Source: Phycisphaerae bacterium (GTDB taxonomy: Bacteria > Planctomycetota > Phycisphaerae > Sedimentisphaerales > UBA12454). Taken from it: a stretch of DNA of 44,740 bases. This document shows positions 8,860 to 15,851 of the stretch, in pieces (position 1 is the stretch's first letter; every line of letters starts with the position of its first letter). The stretch lies in the NCBI GenBank assembly GCA_026386845.1, contig JAPLMW010000025.1, positions 1-44,740 on the forward strand. Reading direction: 5' to 3'. The position numbers and the translations under genes are program-made. The notes under the pieces are model-generated. The model was given only the letters and a program-made list of their open reading frames with translations, ran no database searches and was not told the DNA's origin.

Positions 8860-8931
8860 GTTAGCTTAATGGCAAAGCCGGAACCCGCCTCAGGCGGGTA
8901 AACACCCCCGACCGCAGGGGTCGGGGCTAAC
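8860..8931. repeat. GC-rich double-hairpin element (intergenic relative of the scpB/pabB inserts)
   Basis: It is flanked by GTTAGC (8860-8865) and GCTAAC (8926-8931). Inside are hairpin ACCCGCC-TCA-GGCGGGT (8883-8899) and hairpin CCCCGACC/GGTCGGGG (8906-8913 with 8919-8926). The plan of TTAGC, hairpin, short spacer, hairpin, GCTAA is the same as in the elements inside pabB and scpB, but the stems differ in sequence. It may also act as a terminator after the cassette. Confidence 0.6.
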
Positions 8932-8932
8932 C

Positions 8933-8971
8933 AAAAAAATCACTTTTTTTAACAAAAAAAATGATTTTTTT
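8933..8971. terminator. long A/T-only hairpin, possible bidirectional terminator
   Basis: AAAAAAATCA (8933-8942) pairs with TGATTTTTTT (8962-8971). Inside it, seven T (8944-8950) pair with seven A (8954-8960) around an AAC loop, with a single C/A mismatch between the two stems. The T-run on the 3' side suits termination of the upstream cassette. Confidence 0.45.
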
Positions 8972-8973
8972 TA

Positions 8974-9002
8974 TTGACAATTGTTAATCAATTTGGTAAA
9001 AT
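8974..9002 (+). promoter_or_regulatory. sigma-70 promoter for the HNH-AP2 gene
   Basis: TTGACA (8974-8979), a 17-bp spacer, then TAAAAT (8997-9002): a perfect -35 box and a near-consensus -10 box. It directs transcription toward ATG 9251, leaving a leader of roughly 240 bases. Confidence 0.7.
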
Positions 9003-9250
9003 ACCCATATAGTTAATTGAAAATTTAATATTTTGTGTTTTATAATAGTAACTTACTAGTGCAAAAGAAGTTACGGCGAATCCTGCCTCGAAAAACACAA
9101 TTCCAAGCCCATTAATTCAAATCAAAAGTCAAATATAAGTATAAAGATATCCTGTTTATTCAAATCCTAATTTCTAATATCTAAATCCTAAATAAATCCT
9201 AATTACCAAAAATGAAAATAAACGATGCCGTTTATTTAAAGGAGTTAATT

Positions 9251-9835
9251 ATGTATCTTAACCTTCGTGTCAAAATTCCGGCTATTATCGAATCCATCGT
9301 TGTTTATTTTTTGCTGCGCTATAGAAAAAAACATTACGGCTTTGCGTTTCGGCGCATCAAACTAATTACAAACGAACACGTCGATGCAAAGCATCAATAC
9401 ACCATCGTTGACCAGGACGATTATCAGAAATTGGCCGGGTATCCGTGGCAGCTTTTTGAAAACAAAAGTGGTAGTTTCTATGCTGTCCAGTTTAACAATG
9501 GAAGATTTATTAAAATGCACAGGGTTATTATGAATGCTCCGCCCGGCAAAATCGTTGACCATAGAAATCACGAAGGCCTCGACAACACTAAACGCAATCT
9601 GCGTTTCGCGACAATCGCCCAGAATAATTATAACAATCGGAAAGTAAAAAACCGCAGTTCAAAATACAAAGGCGTTTGTCGCCGTAAAGAAAGGAATAAA
9701 TGGCACGCATATATAAGTTATAACTGCAAAAAGATACATTTAGGATATTTCGACAATGAGGAAGATGCCGCAAGGGTTTATGATAATGCCGCCAAACTTT
9801 ATCACGGCGAATTCGCGGTTTTAAATTTCCCTTAA
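9251..9835 (+). CDS. HNH endonuclease with C-terminal AP2 DNA-binding domain (homing-type)
   Basis: A 194-residue protein. About residues 40-125 carry an HNH-type nuclease core: the stretch MHRVIMNAPPGKIVDHRN holds the first His residues, followed by H-x-x-x-L-D-N and N-L-R-x-A-T-x-x-x-N. About residues 135-192 form an AP2/ERF-type three-stranded DNA-binding domain (SKYKGVCRRK, W-x-A-x-I, LGYFDNEEDAARVYDNAA). HNH-AP2 proteins are known as mobile homing endonucleases in phages and bacteria. ATG 9251 is preferred over an in-frame ATG at 9212 because AAGGAG lies seven bases before it. It has its own strong promoter and sits at the right end of the island, 17 bp before the right-hand inverted repeat. 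Its composition is less AT-rich than the three-gene cassette, so it may have arrived separately. Confidence 0.92.
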   Translation: MYLNLRVKIPAIIESIVVYFLLRYRKKHYGFAFRRIKLITNEHVDAKHQYTIVDQDDYQKLAGYPWQLFENKSGSFYAVQFNNGRFIKMHRVIMNAPPGKIVDHRNHEGLDNTKRNLRFATIAQNNYNNRKVKNRSSKYKGVCRRKERNKWHAYISYNCKKIHLGYFDNEEDAARVYDNAAKLYHGEFAVLNFP

Positions 9836-9852
9836 TCTTACAATTGTGAAGG

Positions 9853-9894
9853 TTTACCCCGTGAGATGCCGCTTCGGCTATCTCATCGGGGCCT
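9853..9894 (+). repeat. palindromic repeat, copy B (right boundary of island)
   Basis: TTTACCCCGTGAGATG (9853-9868), CCGCTTCGG, then CTATCTCATCGGGGCCT (9878-9894). It folds into a hairpin in which GCCG/CGGC extends the stem. Both arms are identical in inverted orientation to copy A at 3884-3949. Lying between the HNH-AP2 gene and the convergent subtilase gene, it could also terminate transcription. Confidence 0.85.
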
Positions 9895-9905
9895 TAATTT
9901 GACCT

Positions 9906-11549
9906 CTATGGATTGTAATATCGCGCATCGACTTTAAGCCAGTTGTCGGCAAACTCGGTAAAATCCAGCCAATTGACGATACCATCAGGGACTATATCGG
10001 TATCAGGTTCTGCACTGAGCCAATCAATGGCTATTTGATTTAAATCATTCCTATTTACAACATAATCTATATCAAAATCGCCTGTAAGCGGCGGCAAAAT
10101 TTCAAAAGCCAGACCATAATTGCGGCTTTTCGAAGTGGTATTTTTCAGTACCACCGTATAATTACCGTCATTAGGAAGGATTAAATCTATTTTTTCGAGA
10201 TTGTTTACGTTGTTAGCTTCTGAATACACAACCATATCGCAGGGGTCTTTGATAGTTATATCTATATTAAACTTGTTCGGCTCTTCATCTTTATATTCCC
10301 ATGGCCAGGAGGGTTGTTTTCTTGTTCTTGTAACAGCTCTGTTCCATGTAACTGTCAGGACTAATCGTTCTCTGCGCTGAGCGTTTATGAAATATGTATG
10401 TGTTTGCGAATCGCTGAGGGTATTATACGCCCAGCCGCTTGTCGAATTTATCGGTGTGCCGGCAGCGACTTTGCCGGCAGATAATGTAAGATACGCACGG
10501 TAAGCGTCAATTCGGCCGTAACCTCGATTTGGATCCCATACCCGATTCGCCGGGTCTGTAAAATTGCCGCTTTTATCCCGTATATTTGGAAAAGTCGAAT
10601 TGACAATCACAGCTTTTATAACCTCATTATGGCCGTCATTTGGCTCAGTGGTGCTGTCGGCATATCCGAGCAGCAAAGCTGCAACACCGCCGGTCTGAGG
10701 AACGGAAAAACTTGTAGCCCCATCTTTGACGGTAGTGTAAGAGGCCGTGTTGCTTCCGATAGAAGGCGTCGTCTGGCTGCTGCCCGGACAGGATATTTCC
10801 GGTTTTTTTCTGCCGTCAATTGTCGGGCCGAAATTTGATAAATTTCCGACTCTGAGATAAAAATTATTCGGCTCATCAATCAATGCTGCGGTTGTTATGC
10901 CGTTGTAAGCATCACCGAAAATAGAAGGAGTCGACGGACCGTTGCCGCTTGCCAAAGCAAAAATAACATTATTAGTATATGCGAAATAATCATACATTAA
11001 GCTCCAGGAACTTGAACCGTTTGCGTCACCGAATGCGGGCGATGGTAATGCTATAGCAGTAACGAGCACTCTGCAATTATAAGTGTTAATTAATGCTTCT
11101 AACGCATCTTCGACATAGCCGGTCGATATACTGTTATAATCGTTGACGACTCTTGCCGAATAAAGATTACAGTCCGGCGATACGCCGATATCATTAGGAT
11201 GTCCTGTCCAGCCTCTGCTTGCGATAATACCTGCGACCCATGTGTCATGTCCTGGAAATGAGCCTCCCATATAGTTCACATCGCTTCCGGAGTAATCGGA
11301 ATTGAAAACATGAACATTGTTCGGGTCGTTTGGGTCTTTATCTTTAAATGCCTCGTGTGTATCCCGGACGTTGCGTGCACTAATCAACCCGACATTTATT
11401 CCCTGTCCGGTACAACCCAGTTCATGAACTGCCTGAGCATTGGAGCCGTTTTCCGCCGTTGAACCCTGCAAAGCGTAAACATTACCGCAAAAAACCGCCA
11501 ATAACAGCAATGTTATCGGACAATGCCTATATACAAACATCTTCTTCAT
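9906..11549 (-). CDS. secreted subtilase-like (S8) protein with dockerin-like C terminus, catalytic Asp absent
   Basis: A 547-residue exported protein. An N-terminal signal peptide (about residues 1-27) is followed by an S8-like domain. The His motif is PGHDTWVAGIIA (H101), the oxyanion Asn lies in LASGNG and the Ser motif is GATSFSVPQTGG (S280). Where subtilases have the catalytic Asp (usual form V-x-D-[ST]-G), this protein reads NVGLISARN with Ser at position 57. The active site therefore appears incomplete. A beta-rich domain follows (about 355-480). The C-terminal 60 residues form two dockerin-like motifs (GDFDIDYVVNRNDLNQIAIDWL, split at D-x-D, and DGIVNWLDFTEFADNWL). The start is ATG 11549 with AGGA eight bases upstream; GTG 11552 is adjacent. 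It may be a binding protein or a degenerate protease. Confidence 0.82.
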   Translation of the reverse strand: MKKMFVYRHCPITLLLLAVFCGNVYALQGSTAENGSNAQAVHELGCTGQGINVGLISARNVRDTHEAFKDKDPNDPNNVHVFNSDYSGSDVNYMGGSFPGHDTWVAGIIASRGWTGHPNDIGVSPDCNLYSARVVNDYNSISTGYVEDALEALINTYNCRVLVTAIALPSPAFGDANGSSSWSLMYDYFAYTNNVIFALASGNGPSTPSIFGDAYNGITTAALIDEPNNFYLRVGNLSNFGPTIDGRKKPEISCPGSSQTTPSIGSNTASYTTVKDGATSFSVPQTGGVAALLLGYADSTTEPNDGHNEVIKAVIVNSTFPNIRDKSGNFTDPANRVWDPNRGYGRIDAYRAYLTLSAGKVAAGTPINSTSGWAYNTLSDSQTHTYFINAQRRERLVLTVTWNRAVTRTRKQPSWPWEYKDEEPNKFNIDITIKDPCDMVVYSEANNVNNLEKIDLILPNDGNYTVVLKNTTSKSRNYGLAFEILPPLTGDFDIDYVVNRNDLNQIAIDWLSAEPDTDIVPDGIVNWLDFTEFADNWLKVDARYYNP

Positions 11550-11603
11550 CACTCCATTCCTATAGGAAAATTATAGCAGAAAACGTTTTAAAAATCAACA
11601 GAT

Positions 11604-12239
11604 TTACTGTTGCGGCTGCTTGAGTTCCTCTGCCTTTGGGAGGTCTTTGAGGTCATTTAAGCCGAACACTTCGAGAAATTTCCTTGTAGTGCCGTAAAGA
11701 AGCGGCCTGCCGAGTATTTCCGCCTTGCCGACAATCTTGACAAGACCTTTATACATAAGCGAGCGAATCATCTCGCCGCAGGCAACACCTCGAATCGCCT
11801 CAACATCCGCCCTTATTACAGGCTGTTTGTAAGCAACGATAGCAAGTGTCTCTAACGCGGCAGGACTGAGCTTGTTATCGCCCCGTTCGCGCAAGAGTTT
11901 TTTAAGCCAGATATTGTAGTCGGGCAATGTCATCATCTGATAACCGCCCGCAATCTCTTCAATCCGAAATGCCCTGCCGGTCTGCTGATACTGCTGATTG
12001 AGGGTTTCAATACACTTTTTAACCTGCTTTGCACCGCCGTTGAATTCGGCAATATTAATAAGCCTTTCCGCTGAAAGCGGTTCATCAGAAGCGAAAAGTA
12101 TCGCCTCAATTACGGACTCTGTGGTTATAGATTTGGTCTCCGCCGCAAGCGGCGGAGCTTCAAGGCCGCCGTCTTCGGCGGCCGCTAAACTCTTATCTTC
12201 AATATTTGTCAATTCTTCTTCGTGAAATTCTTCGTTCAT
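11604..12239 (-). CDS. scpB: segregation and condensation protein B
   Basis: A 211-residue ScpB, the winged-helix partner of ScpA and SMC in chromosome condensation. The family core begins at about residue 40 (VIEAILFASDEPLSAERL) and includes LAIVAYKQPVIRADVEAIRG, the classic ScpB signature around residues 130-150, and GRPLLYGTT near 180. The first 37 residues are an added low-complexity N-terminal extension. Residues 17-36 are encoded by a double-hairpin palindromic element (separate entry). ScpA is not adjacent. It lies downstream of the Nif3-like gene on the same strand, 90 bp away across an inverted repeat. Confidence 0.95.
   Translation of the reverse strand: MNEEFHEEELTNIEDKSLAAAEDGGLEAPPLAAETKSITTESVIEAILFASDEPLSAERLINIAEFNGGAKQVKKCIETLNQQYQQTGRAFRIEEIAGGYQMMTLPDYNIWLKKLLRERGDNKLSPAALETLAIVAYKQPVIRADVEAIRGVACGEMIRSLMYKGLVKIVGKAEILGRPLLYGTTRKFLEVFGLNDLKDLPKAEELKQPQQ
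12132..12189 (-). repeat. double-hairpin palindromic element inserted in frame in scpB
   Basis: On the plus strand: CTCCGCCGC-AA-GCGGCGGAG (12138-12157, nine-base perfect stem), a six-base spacer, then GGCCGCCG-TCTT-CGGCGGCC (12164-12183, eight-base perfect stem), then GCTAAA (12184-12189). The stem lengths (9 and 8) and loop lengths (2 and 4) are identical to those of the element in pabB. The element is 58 bp against 55 bp in pabB, a difference of one codon. On the coding strand both read TTTAGCGGCCGCCG at the 5' end. Confidence 0.8.
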
Positions 12240-12247
12240 ACCTTCGT

Positions 12248-12344
12248 CCCGTTAGAAAATTCTTTTTTCATCATAACCTTTGATATTTTAAACAAAATTA
12301 GTCCCATTAGAAATATTTATTTTTATTTACTATTTTCTAACGGG
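12248..12344. repeat. 13-bp perfect inverted repeat between scpB and the Nif3-like gene, with a third partial copy
   Basis: CCCGTTAGAAAAT (12248-12260) and ATTTTCTAACGGG (12332-12344) are exact reverse complements around an AT-rich 71-bp centre. A related direct copy, CCCATTAGAAATA, lies at 12303-12315. The right arm overlaps the last codons of the Nif3-like gene, whose stop codon falls inside it. Confidence 0.75.
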
Positions 12345-13457
12345 ATTCGTCCATTCAAAGGGGTCTTTGTCTTTTTTGCTGACGATGATTCTAACATCTC
12401 CACCCCGGCGGACAAGTTTTAAATTTTTTTGTAGCTTTTTTGCAACTTTTTTAAGTATAAATCTCTCCGAAACCGTATGACTAAGACATATAACCGTAAC
12501 TCCCGCTTCCTGAGCGGCAATGGCCTGATGATGCTTTATCTCGCCTGTTAAATAAAGGTCGCATTTCTCGGAAATAACATTCATTATCAACTTGCCGCAC
12601 GAGCCGGCACAAACCGCGGCCTTTTTTATTATGCGATTTTTATTTCCAACAACCCCTGCTGCTTTGGCGCCGGTAGCCGTCTTGATTTTTTTCAGTATCG
12701 CACTAAACTGCATTGGCTTTTCGAGAAAACCTATCCTGCCAAGCCCGATTTTGCCCTCAAAATCGTAAAGTTTTATAACATCAAAGGCAGGCATCTCATA
12801 CGGATGCACATTTCTCATCGCCTTTACAACATCCGCAATCTTTTGGGCAGGCACTATCGACTCAAATCTTATTTCGCCAACTTTTTCGAGCCTGCCTTTT
12901 TTGCCAATCGCAGGTTTAGCACCTTCAAGAGGCAAAAAAGTCCCTTCGCCGGATGAGCGAAAGCTGCAATGACTGTAATTTCCAATCCAGCCGGCGCCGG
13001 CCTTGAAAACTGCTTCAGCAACTTTCTGGAGAAAATCGGCAGGAACAAAAACAACGAGTTTGTAATTATTCTGGTTACTCTCGACAAAATCACCGATGGG
13101 CTGCGGATTTTTTATCCCGATAATTTCCGCAAGGCTGTCATTTACCCCGCCGACTACTGCGTCAAGTGCCGTATGTATCGAATAAACCGAAATCCCGGAA
13201 TTGACAAGCTCGTAAACAGGCGAATCTTTTAAAACAGTCTTTAACCCGTCCCAGATAACCGGATGATAACTTATAATAAAATTACAGCCGGCCTGTTTCG
13301 CTTCTTTTATAACATCCTGCGTTATATCAATAGTCAGCAGAATTTTTTTCACTGTTGAATTGACATCGCCGATAAGCAAGCCTGTATTGTCCCAGCTTTG
13401 AGCTAACTTCGGCGGAGCGATTACTTCAATCTGTTGTATAATATCACTAATTTTCAT
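12330..13457 (-). CDS. Nif3-like dinuclear metal centre protein (YqfO/YbgI family)
   Basis: A 375-residue protein of the NIF3/GTP cyclohydrolase I type 2 family, a hexamer-forming fold with a two-metal site. Metal ligands are visible as ISYHPVIWDG (His near residue 64), IHTALDAVVGGVND (His and Asp near 95-100), and, at the C terminus, TGEIKHHQAIAAQE and CLSHTVSE. The length of about 370 residues fits the long YqfO-type form, with a PII-like insert in the middle (about 130-235). The true biochemical role of the family is unsettled. The last four codons run into the inverted repeat shared with the intergenic region. It is separated from the upstream pabC-like gene by a 133-bp repeat-containing gap. 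Confidence 0.93.
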   Translation of the reverse strand: MKISDIIQQIEVIAPPKLAQSWDNTGLLIGDVNSTVKKILLTIDITQDVIKEAKQAGCNFIISYHPVIWDGLKTVLKDSPVYELVNSGISVYSIHTALDAVVGGVNDSLAEIIGIKNPQPIGDFVESNQNNYKLVVFVPADFLQKVAEAVFKAGAGWIGNYSHCSFRSSGEGTFLPLEGAKPAIGKKGRLEKVGEIRFESIVPAQKIADVVKAMRNVHPYEMPAFDVIKLYDFEGKIGLGRIGFLEKPMQFSAILKKIKTATGAKAAGVVGNKNRIIKKAAVCAGSCGKLIMNVISEKCDLYLTGEIKHHQAIAAQEAGVTVICLSHTVSERFILKKVAKKLQKNLKLVRRGGDVRIIVSKKDKDPFEWTNPVRK

Positions 13458-13501
13458 TTTTCTAAAAACTCCTATAATTTTGACGCATAAAGATAATGAA
13501 G

Positions 13502-13591
13502 ATTGAAAATTGAAGAATGAAGAATTTAAATTAAAAATAGTCCCTCTTAGGGGTTCCTCAAATCTTCAATCTTAAATCTACAATTTTCAAT
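13502..13591. repeat. imperfect long inverted repeat between pabC-like and Nif3-like genes
   Basis: ATTGAAAATTG (13502-13512) pairs exactly with CAATTTTCAAT (13581-13591). The inner arms AAGAATGAAGAATTT (13513-13527) and AAATCTTCAATCTT (13560-13573) pair imperfectly. The centre is CCCT-CTT-AGGG (13542-13552). The whole almost fills the gap between the two genes and may be a dispersed palindromic repeat or a weak terminator. Confidence 0.55.
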
Positions 13592-14445
13592 TATTTCAAG
13601 CCGACTTTTTCATTGAAATATTCGGTATAAATCGCCGCTATTTTTTTAGTCGCTGCTCCCGGCTTGGCATTTCCGACGTTATGCGCCTCAATGCCAATCA
13701 CCGGCAAGACCTGCATACAAACATTCGTAATAAAAACTTCATCTGCCCCGAGCAAGTCATCTATTGTAAGTTCTTTTTCTTCTGCTTTTATGGAATTTTC
13801 GGCCGCCAGATTTAAAACCGTTTTTCTGGCAATCCCCGGTAATATGCCTGTTTTAAGCGAAGGCGTAAAAAGGACCAAATTTTTTACGATAAATACATTG
13901 CTGATACATCCTTCCGCAAGAAGACCATCAACCGTAAACCACAACGTCTCGGCTGCGCGTTTCTGATGAGCTAACGCCAGGGCGGATATTCTTGAAAAAT
14001 AGCTTGTTGTCTTATGACCGCTCAAAACATCTGCAGGATTTTGCCTGTAAGAATTTAATACAACCATTATGCCTTTATCGTAATAGCTTTTCGGATAAGG
14101 CTCAAAATTCACAGCCGTGATAAGCAGCGTCGGCTCAGGTTTCTCTGCACTTATCGGCCCGCTTGTAGCGGTCAGGCGGATTCGGGCTTCTTTTAATTCA
14201 TTGGCATTTAAAGTTTCATACACCGCATCAGCGATAAATTTTTTATCTCCTCGAATATTTATTTTCAGCTTTTCGCCGCTTGCAAAAAGTCTGTCTAAAT
14301 GGTCATCGAGGGCAAATACAACACCATTTGAGGCCCGCATTGTTTCAAACAGTCCGGCCCCATACAAAAACCCGCCATCAGCACAATTTATATGCGCCGC
14401 AGAGTTTTCTATTATTTTGTCGTTTAAAAAAACTTTCTGTGCCAT
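13591..14445 (-). CDS. pabC: class IV aminotransferase fold enzyme, probably aminodeoxychorismate lyase
   Basis: A 284-residue PLP enzyme of fold type IV. The PLP lysine is likely the one in SGHKTTSYFSR (about residue 142), and the PLP-binding Glu is in LLAEGCISNVF (about residue 178). The N-terminal DGGFLYGAGLFETMR block is typical of the family. Its start codon overlaps the pabB stop codon (TAATG), so it is translationally coupled to pabB. That supports conversion of 4-amino-4-deoxychorismate to p-aminobenzoate and pyruvate for folate synthesis, rather than branched-chain or D-amino-acid transamination. Sequence alone does not exclude those relatives. Confidence 0.85.
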   Translation of the reverse strand: MAQKVFLNDKIIENSAAHINCADGGFLYGAGLFETMRASNGVVFALDDHLDRLFASGEKLKINIRGDKKFIADAVYETLNANELKEARIRLTATSGPISAEKPEPTLLITAVNFEPYPKSYYDKGIMVVLNSYRQNPADVLSGHKTTSYFSRISALALAHQKRAAETLWFTVDGLLAEGCISNVFIVKNLVLFTPSLKTGILPGIARKTVLNLAAENSIKAEEKELTIDDLLGADEVFITNVCMQVLPVIGIEAHNVGNAKPGAATKKIAAIYTEYFNEKVGLK

Positions 14446-15851
14446 TATTTCCCTTCAACTGCTTTTATGCCTGCAAGCAACGCCTTTGCTTTAATAAGTG
14501 TTTCCTGCCATTCAGCCTGCGCATCTGAATCCGCTACGATACCGCCGCCGGTTTGGGCGAAAGCGATATTATCCTTTATGATAATTGTTCTTATGGCGAT
14601 ATTCAAGCACGCATTGCCTTTTAAATCTATCCAGCCGATAGAGCCGGTATAAAGTCCCCTTGCCATCGGTTCAAGCTCATTGATTATATTCATTGCGCTG
14701 ATTTTCGGAGCGCCGGATATCGAGCCGCCGGGGAATATCGCTTTTAAACAATCGACAAAATCGATTTTCTCTCTTAACGTGCCTTGTATCGTGGAAACCG
14801 CGTGAAAAACCGTAGCGAATGCCTCTATATCGCGTCTTTTGGCAACCTTAATTGTTCCAGCTCGGCAAATTCTGCCCAAATCGTTTCGCTCAAGGTCGAT
14901 TATCATATCTAATTCTGCTTTTTCCTTTTCGCTTTCAACAAGTTCATTGTAATTTTTCTCATCCAAAGCAGTATTTAATGTCCTCGGTCTTGTGCCTTTA
15001 ATCGGACAGGTTGTAATTGTGCCGTTATTTATATTTATAAAAAGCTCAGGCGATGCGCTTACGATTTTGTAATCGCCCGCGTCAAGGAAAGCTGCGTATG
15101 GACTGGGATTAAATTTGTTTTGCCATAAAAAGAGTTTATACGGCTCTGAATTAAAATCGGCACTGAATCGCTGGGAGAAATTTATCTGATAGACATCGCC
15201 ATCGTAAATGTATTTTTTTATCTTCGCGATGGACTGAAGGTAATAATCCTTTGTTATATTAGATTTGAAATTTTCCGTCATTTCGAGCATACATTTAGCC
15301 CCCGCCACTTGTGGCGGGGTTAGGCCGCCGCTCGCGGCGGCCGCTAAACATATTTTTAACTCTGTAATTTTTTCCTGGCCGCTTTTTGTATCCCCCGGCA
15401 GTTCAATAGCAAAAAGATAAAAGCAATTCTGCAGGTGGTCGAAGCAGATAACCTTATCATAAAACAGGAGTCTGATTAGGGGCAATTTCACATCGTCGAC
15501 GGCAGCGGGAATATCCTCTAAAAAAGTGTTAAGGTCGTAGCTGAAAAAACCAATCCATCCGCCGGTGAATACTCCCTCAACATCGTCTTCGAGACGATAT
15601 TTTTTTAGAACGGCCTTTAATTTTTCAAATGGTTTATTGTTGCCTGCGAAAAATTCAAAAATCTCTGCCGGCTGGGCGGCAAAATAGCTATACCTGTTTC
15701 TTTCGGAAGCGAATTCTGCGCCTCCGAGAATAGAGGGATTATCAAGAGATGAAAAATACTGCGTTAATTTATCAAGCCTGACCTGCCCGGACGCCTTTTC
15801 AAAAACCAATCGGCATCGTTTTGCACAAACAGGCTGGAGGGAAACTGCCAT
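14445..15851 (-). CDS. pabB: aminodeoxychorismate synthase component I
   Basis: A 468-residue chorismate-utilising enzyme making 4-amino-4-deoxychorismate from chorismate and ammonia. The N-terminal domain (1-165) is followed by a linker and the catalytic domain (about 195-465). PIKGTRPR has the Lys (about K285) that marks PabB, whereas anthranilate synthases have PIAGT. Also visible are DLERNDLGRICRAGTIKV and PGGSISGAPKISAM. Residues 168-186 (LAAAASGGLTPPQVAGAK) are encoded by the inserted double-hairpin element and sit in the interdomain linker. The start overlaps the prfA stop (TAATG) and the end overlaps the pabC start. The glutaminase subunit PabA is not in the window. Confidence 0.92.
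   Translation of the reverse strand: MAVSLQPVCAKRCRLVFEKASGQVRLDKLTQYFSSLDNPSILGGAEFASERNRYSYFAAQPAEIFEFFAGNNKPFEKLKAVLKKYRLEDDVEGVFTGGWIGFFSYDLNTFLEDIPAAVDDVKLPLIRLLFYDKVICFDHLQNCFYLFAIELPGDTKSGQEKITELKICLAAAASGGLTPPQVAGAKCMLEMTENFKSNITKDYYLQSIAKIKKYIYDGDVYQINFSQRFSADFNSEPYKLFLWQNKFNPSPYAAFLDAGDYKIVSASPELFININNGTITTCPIKGTRPRTLNTALDEKNYNELVESEKEKAELDMIIDLERNDLGRICRAGTIKVAKRRDIEAFATVFHAVSTIQGTLREKIDFVDCLKAIFPGGSISGAPKISAMNIINELEPMARGLYTGSIGWIDLKGNACLNIAIRTIIIKDNIAFAQTGGGIVADSDAQAEWQETLIKAKALLAGIKAVEGK
15294..15348 (-). repeat. double-hairpin palindromic element inserted in frame in pabB
   Basis: Plus strand: TTTAGC (15294-15299), CCCCGCCAC-TT-GTGGCGGGG (15300-15319, nine-base perfect stem), TTA, GGCCGCCG-CTCG-CGGCGGCC (15323-15342, eight-base perfect stem), GCTAAA (15343-15348). 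The outer TTTAGC/GCTAAA ends are exact inverted repeats. It codes for 18 in-frame residues in the linker between the two PabB domains. Confidence 0.85.

Larger units (their letters stand above)
8824..9250. other. intergenic region with stacked hairpins and promoter of the HNH-AP2 gene
   Basis: From left to right it holds a GC-rich double-hairpin element (8860-8931), an almost pure A/T hairpin (8933-8971), a sigma-70 promoter (8974-9002), a 7-bp inverted repeat GTAACTT/AAGTTAC (9048-9054 and 9068-9074), and three copies of AAATCCTAA around 9155-9205. No protein gene is seen before ATG 9251. Confidence 0.7.

Noticed and set aside
14445-15851. Anthranilate synthase component I (trpE)
   Set aside because: The PIKGT motif (Lys instead of Ala) and the overlap with a pabC-like gene favour pabB.
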